Shown in pieces: positions 42,276 to 48,540 of a stretch of 48,540 nucleotides of DNA (position 1 is the stretch's first letter; each line of letters starts with the position of its first letter). Position numbers and translations under genes: made by a program. The DNA is from an uncultured Oscillospiraceae bacterium. Lineage in GTDB: Bacteria > Bacillota > Clostridia > Oscillospirales > Oscillospiraceae. The DNA is taken from assembly GCA_934597535.1 (NCBI GenBank), contig CAKTRT010000006.1:1-48540 (forward strand), in the 5' to 3' direction. The notes under the pieces were generated by a model. The model saw only the letters and a program-made list of their open reading frames with translations. It was not told the origin of the DNA and did not search any database.

Positions 42276-42854
42276 ATGATTTTCAAAAAATCCGGCTCGC
42301 CGGAATGGCTGCTCGTCTGCCTCGGCAATTACGGCAAACAGTATGAAAACACCCGCCACAACATCGGCTTCATGGCCGCGGAGCGGTTGATCGACAAGCG
42401 CGATCTGCGCTGCAACCGGCTGCGCTTCCACGCGCTGACGGAGGTCATCGACTTTGGCGGGGCGAACGTGCTTCTGATGATGCCGCAGACCTACATGAAC
42501 CTCTCCGGGGAAGCTGTGGGCGAGGCGGCGCGGTTCTACAAAATTCCGCCCGAGCACGTGATCGTCATCTCCGACGACGTATCACTGCCGCTGGGCAAGA
42601 TCCGCGTGCGCGGCAGCGGCAGCGCGGGCGGGCACAACGGGCTGAAGAACATCATCGCCCATCTCGGCACAGACGCCTTCCCGCGCGTCAAGGTCGGCGT
42701 GGGGGCGCCGGAGCACGATCTTGTCGATTGGGTCATCGGGCCGTTCACGGCGCAGGAGCGCAAGGTGGTGGACGAGGCGCTCGACCGTGCGCTCGGCGCG
42801 GCGGAGTGCATTATCACAAGCGGCGTGAACGCTGCGCAGAACAAATTCAACTGA
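42276..42854 (+). CDS. pth: Peptidyl-tRNA hydrolase
   Basis: A 192-residue Pth. It has LLVCLGNYGKQYENTRHNIGFMAAERL (catalytic His in TRHNIGF, near residue 31), LLMMPQTYMNLSGEAVG, DDVSLPLGKIRVRGSGSAGGHNGLKNI and FPRVKVGVGAP. It frees tRNA from dropped peptidyl-tRNA. ATG 42276 has GTGAGG about 9 bp upstream; the longer frame to 42201 runs into the repeat and is not used. A terminator follows, so it is separated from mfd. Confidence 0.96.
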   Translation: MIFKKSGSPEWLLVCLGNYGKQYENTRHNIGFMAAERLIDKRDLRCNRLRFHALTEVIDFGGANVLLMMPQTYMNLSGEAVGEAARFYKIPPEHVIVISDDVSLPLGKIRVRGSGSAGGHNGLKNIIAHLGTDAFPRVKVGVGAPEHDLVDWVIGPFTAQERKVVDEALDRALGAAECIITSGVNAAQNKFN

Positions 42855-42891
42855 GCGCGGCGGCATAATTCACAATTCATACATTTACTTT

Positions 42892-42924
42892 TTTCCTCCG
42901 GCGTAGTATACTTGCCGGAGGAAA
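42892..42924. terminator. Terminator after pth
   Basis: Stem TTTCCTCCGGC / GCCGGAGGAAA (11 bp) with an 11-nt loop, preceded by T6 and followed by TTTATT, 37 bp past the pth stop. Confidence 0.75.
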
Positions 42925-43008
42925 TTTATTCGTTGTGTGTGGGTACAGATCCCCCATAGGGGTTGGTCTGCGCCCTTTTATGCGTTGCGGAGGGAGGGCT
43001 GAGCGGTC

Positions 43009-46000
43009 ATGACACAGGGAATGATGGAGCTGAACCGCGCGCTCGCCGCGCTGCCAGAGGTATGCGAGCTGCTGATGGATATCGAAGCAGGCCGCTGCCC
43101 CGCCGCAGTGTCCGGCCTTTCGGGCGTGCACCGCGCGCAGCTCGCCGCCGCCGTGCGGCAGCAGACGCAGCGGCCGCTGCTCGTCATCTGCGCCGACGAG
43201 AACGAGGCAAGGCGCATGGCCGGCGACCTCTCGGTGCTGCTGGGCGAGGAAGTGAACCTGCTCTTTGCGCGCGAATGGCAGCTGCGCGACCGCGTGGCAG
43301 CCTCGCACGGCTGGGAGCAGCAGCGCATTGGCACGCTCTGCCGCCTTGCCGCAGGCAGAACGGGAGTGCTGACCGCAACTGTGGACGCGCTGATGCAGCG
43401 CACACTGCCGCCTTCCGCGCTGGAGGGTGCCGTGACAGAGATCGCTCCCGGAGAGCGCTTTGATCTTGCCGCACTGACGAAAAAGCTGACGGAAACCGGC
43501 TATGTCCGCACGGAAACAGTGGAGGGTGTGGGGCAATTTGCCCTGCGCGGCGGGATATTGGACATCTGGTCGCCGCTGAGCGCCCCCGTGCGCGTTGAGT
43601 TCTTCGACGATGAAGTGGACGCGATGGGCGAATTCGATGTGACGACCCAGCGCCGCACGCAGAATATCAAATCCCTGACCGTCCTGCCCGCGGCGGAGGT
43701 GCTGCCTGCGCTGTCTGAGGGCGGAAAAGGCGCGATGCTCGCGCGCATGGAGCACGCGGCGAAGCGCCTTGCGAAAAAGGCTGGGGACAGCCCCATCGTC
43801 CAAACGCTGCGCGGCGACATCGAGCGGCTCATGAACGGTCTGCCGCTCGGCGGCATGGACCGGTATCTGTCGGCATGCTACCCCACCGAGGTCAGCGCGC
43901 TCGACTATCTGCCGGCCGATACGCTTGCGGTAGTGAGCGATGGAATGCGCGTGCTTGAACGCGGAAAAAACTACCACTGGGAGCTTTCCGAGGATATAAA
44001 GCCCCTGATCGAGGAGGGCGTGCTCTGCGGCGATTTTGCCGCGCTCGCCCTGAGCGAGGAGGCGCTGGGCGCGCGCCTGCGCGAGTTTGCCGTGCTGCTG
44101 CTCGACGCGCTGCCGACCTCACGCAATCTGCTCCCGCCGAAAACGCTGCTGAGCATGAATGCGCGCTCGCTGCCATCCTACGGCGGCAGTCTCGAGACCG
44201 CCGCGGGCGACATGGAGCGCTATCTGGACGCCGGCTGCGGCGTGCTCGTCCTCTGCGGCAACGAAACGCGCGCCAAAAATCTCCAGCGCCTGCTGGAAGA
44301 TCGCGGTATCCGCGCGCGGCTCGACCTGTCGGCCGGACAGCTGCCTGCCCCACATGAGGTCATCATCGGCCTTGGCGCGCTGAGCGCGGGCAGCGAATAT
44401 CCGCAGCTCAAGCTGGTCATCCTGACCGAGGGCCAGCTGACCGCCCCCCTCTCCGGCAAGCGTACAAAGGCGCGGCCAAAGAAGGAGACGTCCGCGCGCG
44501 CCGCGCTGCGATCCTATGAAGATCTCTCCCCCGGCGACCTCGTCGTGCATGCGCACCATGGCATTGGCCGCTTTGCCGGCATCGAACGCATGCGCGTGGA
44601 CGGCGTGGACAAGGACTACATCAAGATCTGCTACGCGGGCAACGACAGCCTGTACGTCCCCGCGACGCAGCTTGATCTGGTATCGAAATACATCGGCGGC
44701 CACGGCGAGGATGAGGACGGCCAAGCGCGCACGAAGCTCAGTAAGCTCGGCGGCACGGACTGGTCGCGCGCAAAGACAAAGGCGCGCGCCGCGGCGAAGG
44801 ATCTTGCCAAGGGGCTGATCGCGCTCTACGCCGAGCGGCAGCGCCGCCCGGGCTTCGCTTTTTCACCCGACTCCCCGTGGCAGAAGGAGTTTGAAGACGC
44901 CTTCGATTACGAGGAGACCGACGACCAGCTCCGCGCCATCGCGGAAATAAAGGCGGATATGGAGCGGCGCACGCCGATGGACCGCCTGCTCTGCGGCGAC
45001 GTGGGCTACGGCAAGACTGAGGTCGCGCTGCGCGCCGTGATGAAATGCGTGCTGGACGGCAAGCAGGCGGCGATCTTAGTACCGACCACCGTGCTCGCTC
45101 AGCAGCACTACGCGACGGCCATCAACCGCTTCCGCTCGTTCCCCGTGCGCATCGAGGTGCTCTCGCGCTTCAAAACGCCGGCGCAGAAAAAGCAGATCTT
45201 GCAGGACGCGGCGCAGGGGAAGATCGATTTGCTTATCGGCACGCACTCGCTGCTGCAAAAGAACCTGCATTTTAAGGACCTGGGACTTCTCGTTATCGAC
45301 GAGGAGCAGCGCTTCGGCGTGACGCACAAGGAAAAGCTCAAGGAGCTTTCCCGCCAGGTGGACACGCTGACGCTCTCGGCAACGCCGATCCCCAGAACGC
45401 TCAACATGGCGCTGTCCGGCATCCGCGACATGTCCACCATCGAGGTCCCGCCTGTTGACCGCCAGCCGGTGCAGACCTATGTGCTCGAACACAACTGGGG
45501 CGTCATCGCCGACGCGATCCGCCGCGAACTCGCGCGCGGCGGGCAGGTCTACTACCTGCACAACCGCGTGGAGACCATCGACCGCTGCGCCGCGAAGCTC
45601 AAGGCGCTGCTCGGCGACGACATCACGGTCGGCGTGGCTCACGGCAAGATGGACGAAAAGGGCTTATCCTCCGTGATGCAGCAGGTATCGGACGGAGAGC
45701 TTCAGGTGCTCGTCTGCACGACCATCATCGAAACGGGCATCGACATTCCAAACGTCAACACCCTCATCATTGAGGACGCCGACCGTCTCGGCCTCGCCCA
45801 GCTGCACCAGATCCGCGGGCGCATCGGCCGCAGCGCAAGAAGGGCCTACGCCTACATGACTTACCGCGCAGGCAAGATCTTGACCGAGGTCGCCGCCAAG
45901 CGTCTGACGGCCATCCGCGAGTACGCGGAGTTCGGCTCAGGCTTTCGCATCGCGATGCGTGATCTTGAGATCCGCGGCGCGGGCAACCTGCTCGGCCCCG

Positions 46001-46572
46001 AGCAGTCGGGCTACATGATGAGCGTCGGCTACGACATGTACCTGCAATTGCTCGAGGAGGCGGTGCTCGAGCAGCGCGGCGAAAAAGCCGTGCCGCGCAC
46101 CGAGTGCTCGGCAGACCTCACGGTATCGGCCAACCTGCCGGAGACGTACATCCCCTCCGGCGAGCAGCGGATGGACATTTACCGCCGCATCGCGGCGCTG
46201 CACACGGCGGAGCAGTCGCAGGAGCTGCTCGACGAACTCATCGACCGCTACGGCGAGCCGCCGCAGCCGGTGCTGCGGCTGATGGACGTGGCGCTGCTGC
46301 GGGCAGAGGCCGTGCGCATCGGCGTGCGCGACATTGCCCAGCGCGGCAGTGAGATCACCTTCACCTTTGCCGGTACGGACGCCGTACCGGTGCAGGCGGT
46401 GATGCTTCTCTGCTCGCTGCCGAAAAACAGGCGCCGCCTGACGCTCTCCGCCACCGGCGCGGAGCCGAAGCTCACGCTGCGTCTCGCGCCGGGCGAGGAC
46501 GCGCTCGATACAGCCTTAACGCTGGTCAACGACCTGCGTGTGAATAAGGAAGAAAGTGAAAAAAAGGAGTAA
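43009..46572 (+). CDS. mfd: Transcription-repair coupling factor Mfd
   Basis: An 1187-residue Mfd, full length. The UvrB-like N-terminal third is followed by the RNA-polymerase-interacting module (DLVVHAHHGIGRFAGIERM, LYVPATQLDLVSKYIGG, around residues 510-565). The RecG-like translocase motor comes next: LLCGDVGYGKTEVALRA (Walker A near residue 665), VIDEEQRFG (near 763), TLSATPIPRTLNMAL, TIIETGIDIPNVNTLIIEDADRLGLAQLHQIRGRIGRS. A TRCF C-terminal domain ends it. It removes stalled RNA polymerase and recruits UvrA. The start at 43009 is supported by GGAGGG about 13 bp upstream. It follows pth as in Bacillus (yabK is absent). Confidence 0.99.
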   Translation: MTQGMMELNRALAALPEVCELLMDIEAGRCPAAVSGLSGVHRAQLAAAVRQQTQRPLLVICADENEARRMAGDLSVLLGEEVNLLFAREWQLRDRVAASHGWEQQRIGTLCRLAAGRTGVLTATVDALMQRTLPPSALEGAVTEIAPGERFDLAALTKKLTETGYVRTETVEGVGQFALRGGILDIWSPLSAPVRVEFFDDEVDAMGEFDVTTQRRTQNIKSLTVLPAAEVLPALSEGGKGAMLARMEHAAKRLAKKAGDSPIVQTLRGDIERLMNGLPLGGMDRYLSACYPTEVSALDYLPADTLAVVSDGMRVLERGKNYHWELSEDIKPLIEEGVLCGDFAALALSEEALGARLREFAVLLLDALPTSRNLLPPKTLLSMNARSLPSYGGSLETAAGDMERYLDAGCGVLVLCGNETRAKNLQRLLEDRGIRARLDLSAGQLPAPHEVIIGLGALSAGSEYPQLKLVILTEGQLTAPLSGKRTKARPKKETSARAALRSYEDLSPGDLVVHAHHGIGRFAGIERMRVDGVDKDYIKICYAGNDSLYVPATQLDLVSKYIGGHGEDEDGQARTKLSKLGGTDWSRAKTKARAAAKDLAKGLIALYAERQRRPGFAFSPDSPWQKEFEDAFDYEETDDQLRAIAEIKADMERRTPMDRLLCGDVGYGKTEVALRAVMKCVLDGKQAAILVPTTVLAQQHYATAINRFRSFPVRIEVLSRFKTPAQKKQILQDAAQGKIDLLIGTHSLLQKNLHFKDLGLLVIDEEQRFGVTHKEKLKELSRQVDTLTLSATPIPRTLNMALSGIRDMSTIEVPPVDRQPVQTYVLEHNWGVIADAIRRELARGGQVYYLHNRVETIDRCAAKLKALLGDDITVGVAHGKMDEKGLSSVMQQVSDGELQVLVCTTIIETGIDIPNVNTLIIEDADRLGLAQLHQIRGRIGRSARRAYAYMTYRAGKILTEVAAKRLTAIREYAEFGSGFRIAMRDLEIRGAGNLLGPEQSGYMMSVGYDMYLQLLEEAVLEQRGEKAVPRTECSADLTVSANLPETYIPSGEQRMDIYRRIAALHTAEQSQELLDELIDRYGEPPQPVLRLMDVALLRAEAVRIGVRDIAQRGSEITFTFAGTDAVPVQAVMLLCSLPKNRRRLTLSATGAEPKLTLRLAPGEDALDTALTLVNDLRVNKEESEKKE

Positions 46573-46576
46573 TACC

Positions 46577-47698
46577 ATGCTGAAAAAAAGGATCCTGTCG
46601 TTCCTCGGCGCAGCGGCCATTACCGCGGCGCTCACATTCGCGGTGGTCTCGCTTTCACCCGCAGGCGGCTTTTCCTCCGGCGGCGTGCAGGAGGGGATCT
46701 GCTATGAGGTGTGCGGCGTTTCGCCGGACGCCGTCGTCGCCATGAGCGGCGGCAACGGCGCGAGCGCGGACCTCGTGGCCTACTGGATCGGCTACGACGC
46801 CTCCTATCTCAACAACTTTATGCAGTACTACATGGGCTCATCGCTGGATTGGGACTATGTCCTTTCCGACGGCATGAGCGTGAGCGATTATATGAAGCAG
46901 GACGTGCTCGCGTCCGTCAAGCAGCAGCTGGTGCTGGAAAACATGGCGGAGCAGTACGGCGCGCAGCTCACAGACGAGCAGGAAGCCGCGATGGCGCAGA
47001 GCGATGCGGATTACATCGAGCAGTACGGCAGCGAGGAGGCCTTTGAGTCTGAGATCGCCAAGCTCGGCCTGCGCCGCGAGACTTATGACCGCGTTACGCG
47101 CACGAACTACCTCTACCAGAATCTCTATCAGCTCTACATGACCGAGGGCAGCCCCCTCTATGTCTCGCAGACCGATCTTGCGCTCTACGCCGCGCAGCAG
47201 GGCTATATTTCTGCCGACCATATCCTGCTGGCGACGAAGGATCTGACCACGGGCGAAGCGCTGAGCGACGAGGAGAAAGCCGCGAAAAAGGCGCTGGCCG
47301 AAGAGATCGTCGCAAAACTCAACGCCTACACCGGCGATGATATCGTCTCCTACTTTGCCTCCCTCGCCGACGAGTACAGCGAGGACACAGGCCGCGCGGC
47401 CTACCCCTCGGGCTACACCTTTACCACCGGCTCGATGGTGCAGGAGTTCGAGGATGCAGCCTACGCTCTGAGCGAAGGCGAGATCAGCGGGATCGTGGAG
47501 AGCGAGTTCGGCTACCACATTCTGCTGCGCCTGCCGCTGGAGACATCCGCAGCGGCGGAAGCCGTGCGCGAGGACTACTTCAACGGCGTCATTACAGACG
47601 CGATCGACGCTGCGGAGATCACCACCAGCAGCGAATATGACAAGCTTGATCCGCGCGCGATCTATGAAGCGATCGTTGCCGCGCAGGCGCAGGGCTGA
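46577..47698 (+). CDS. Extracytoplasmic parvulin-type peptidylprolyl isomerase
   Basis: A 373-residue exported protein. Residues 1-35 form a signal or anchor (KKRILSFLGAAAITAALTFAVVSLSPAGG) with no lipobox Cys. A SurA/PrsA-like helical region follows. The parvulin domain spans about residues 210-325: ISADHILLATKDLTTGE, FASLADEYSEDTGRAAYPSGYTFTTGSMVQEFEDAAYALSEGEISGIVESEFGYHILLRLP. It probably helps fold secreted proteins. ATG 46577, 4 bp after mfd with AAAAAGGAG upstream, shows it is coupled to mfd. Confidence 0.9.
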   Translation: MLKKRILSFLGAAAITAALTFAVVSLSPAGGFSSGGVQEGICYEVCGVSPDAVVAMSGGNGASADLVAYWIGYDASYLNNFMQYYMGSSLDWDYVLSDGMSVSDYMKQDVLASVKQQLVLENMAEQYGAQLTDEQEAAMAQSDADYIEQYGSEEAFESEIAKLGLRRETYDRVTRTNYLYQNLYQLYMTEGSPLYVSQTDLALYAAQQGYISADHILLATKDLTTGEALSDEEKAAKKALAEEIVAKLNAYTGDDIVSYFASLADEYSEDTGRAAYPSGYTFTTGSMVQEFEDAAYALSEGEISGIVESEFGYHILLRLPLETSAAAEAVREDYFNGVITDAIDAAEITTSSEYDKLDPRAIYEAIVAAQAQG

Positions 47699-47700
47699 CC

Positions 47701-47756
47701 GCAGCGCCCGCAAAAGGGGCCTTCCTCCTACGGGGAGGATGACCCTTTGCCGCTGC
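47701..47756 (+). terminator. Imperfect long hairpin after the isomerase gene
   Basis: Nested stems GCAGCG/CGCTGC, GCAAAAGGG/CCCTTTGC (one bulged A) and TCCTCC/GGAGGA around a TACGG loop. It has no T-run, but a small hairpin ATGCAG/CTGCAT with T4 follows at 47790-47810 and may complete termination. Confidence 0.55.
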
Positions 47757-47875
47757 GCCATGCACATCGCAGGACATCCGGCCGGCATGATGCAGTTTGT
47801 GCTGCATTTTCGTTAATTCATTAACAAAATGAAAGAAAAAAATCAAATTTTCGCCCAATTCGCGTTACTTTGCAG

Positions 47876-47904
47876 TTGATTTTTCATTTTGCCTTGTGTA
47901 TAAT
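47876..47904 (+). promoter_or_regulatory. Sigma-A promoter of the thiolase gene
   Basis: TTGATT (47876-47881), 17 bp, TATAAT (47899-47904), 61 bp before the ATG, in a sharply AT-rich patch. Confidence 0.85.
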
Positions 47905-47965
47905 CGAAACTGAAGAATGACGGTCGTCCCCCCGGCCGGAACTGAAATTTTTAAGGAGAACTACT

Positions 47966-48540
47966 ATGAAAGAATTATACGTCGTCAATTGCTGCCGTAC
48001 TGCTGTCGGTTCCTTCGGCGGTTCCCTGAAGAACACCCCCGCTGCTGAGCTCGGCTCCATCGTTGTGAAGGAAGCGCTCAAGCGCGCGAACGTCGCTCCC
48101 GAGAACGTTGATGAAGTGATGTTCGGCTGCATCCTGACCGCCGGTCTCGGCCAGAACGTTGCCCGCCAGGTCTGCGTGGGCGCAGGTCTTCCCTACTCCG
48201 TTCCCGCCTACACCGTCGGCATGGTCTGCGGCTCGGGCATGAAGTCCGTGATCGAGGCCGGCCGCGCCATCCTCGCCGGCGACGCTGACATCATCGTCTG
48301 CGGCGGCACCGAGAACATGAGCGCCGCTCCCTTCGCTTCCTTCGATGAGCGCTGGGGCGCCCGCATGGGCGACAAGAAGCTCGTCGACACCATGATCAAG
48401 GACGGCCTGTGGGATGCCTTCAACAACTACCACATGGGCACCACTGCCGAGAACATCTGCGATGTTTGGGGCATCACCCGCGAAGAGCTCGACGCCTTCG
48501 GCGCCGCCTCCCAGCAGAAGACCGAGGCCGCGCAGAAGGC
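47966..48540 (+). CDS. thlA: Acetyl-CoA C-acetyltransferase (thiolase), cut by window edge
   Basis: The first 191 residues of a thiolase, open at the right edge. It starts MKELYVVNCCRTAVGSFGGSLKNTPAAELGSIVVKEAL and contains VMFGCILTAGLGQNVARQVCVGAGLP, then the active-site Cys in GMVCGSGMKSVIEAGRAILAGDADIIVCGGTENMSAAPF. It condenses two acetyl-CoA to acetoacetyl-CoA, the entry to butyrate or butanol formation. AAGGAG stands 7 bp before the ATG and a strong promoter precedes it. Downstream crotonase or hydroxybutyryl-CoA dehydrogenase genes would lie outside the window. Confidence 0.95.
   Translation, partial: MKELYVVNCCRTAVGSFGGSLKNTPAAELGSIVVKEALKRANVAPENVDEVMFGCILTAGLGQNVARQVCVGAGLPYSVPAYTVGMVCGSGMKSVIEAGRAILAGDADIIVCGGTENMSAAPFASFDERWGARMGDKKLVDTMIKDGLWDAFNNYHMGTTAENICDVWGITREELDAFGAASQQKTEAAQK

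Noticed and set aside
1..48540. CRISPR array, prophage or toxin-antitoxin module
   Set aside because: No regularly spaced repeats, cas genes, phage structural genes or recognisable toxin-antitoxin pair were seen.

Overview
The window looks like chromosome of a GC-rich (about 60 percent by eye), spore-forming, anaerobic member of the Clostridia, most likely Oscillospiraceae/Ruminococcaceae. Supporting signs are a complete rnfCDGEAB operon, an hrcA-grpE-dnaK-dnaJ operon behind a perfect CIRCE operator, sporulation genes (yabP, yabQ, a SpoIIQ-like M23 peptidase, a SpoVB-type flippase), a thiolase at the right edge, and gene orders familiar from Firmicutes (recJ-rel-dtd; glmU-prs-pth-mfd; flippase-mazG-rqcP-yabP-yabQ-divIC). 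No phage, insertion sequence, transposase or CRISPR array was seen.

Layout: 1-2791 holds the edge of a tRNA-Val, a DUF1846 protein and a pseudouridine-kinase-like gene. 2860-15750 is read leftwards: an anchored glycoside-hydrolase-like protein, rpiB, a PHP histidinol phosphatase, dnaJ, dnaK, grpE, hrcA, then the six rnf genes. 16052-18085 has a DUF975 membrane protein and a three-repeat SLH protein, convergent on a shared terminator. 18250-34042 is read rightwards: recJ, rel, a 675-bp repeat, dtd, an MBL hydrolase, hemZ, purine nucleoside phosphorylase, the flippase, mazG, HU, rqcP, yabP, yabQ, divIC, hpf, an iron alcohol dehydrogenase and a CDP-alcohol phosphatidyltransferase. 34076-39143 is read leftwards: SpoIIQ-like, gpmI, tpiA, pgk, trmL. 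39368-48540 is read rightwards: a glmU with a degenerate N-terminal domain, prs, a second copy of the long repeat, pth, mfd, a parvulin-type isomerase and the start of a thiolase.

The most interesting non-gene signal is a family of long structured intergenic repeats. Two copies (22656-23330 and, inverted, 41574-42230) share a conserved core and at least eight hairpins at matching places. In several of these the arm sequences differ between copies but pairing is kept, which points to selection on nucleic-acid structure. Both copies sit between genes that are neighbours or near-neighbours in the classical Firmicutes order, so they look like insertions. A second, shorter family (8525-8640 and 10429-10547) lies inside and just upstream of the heat-shock operon and keeps two mutually exclusive pairings plus a T-run.

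The second main signal is sporulation control. An array of four Spo0A-box-like heptamers at exactly 10-bp spacing (31294-31330) precedes hpf. A near-consensus sigma-E promoter (29975-30004) precedes yabP. A sigma-F-like promoter (34885-34914) precedes the SpoIIQ-like gene and lies inside the gpmI terminator. If real, these tie mother-cell, forespore and ribosome-hibernation genes in this window to the sporulation cascade.
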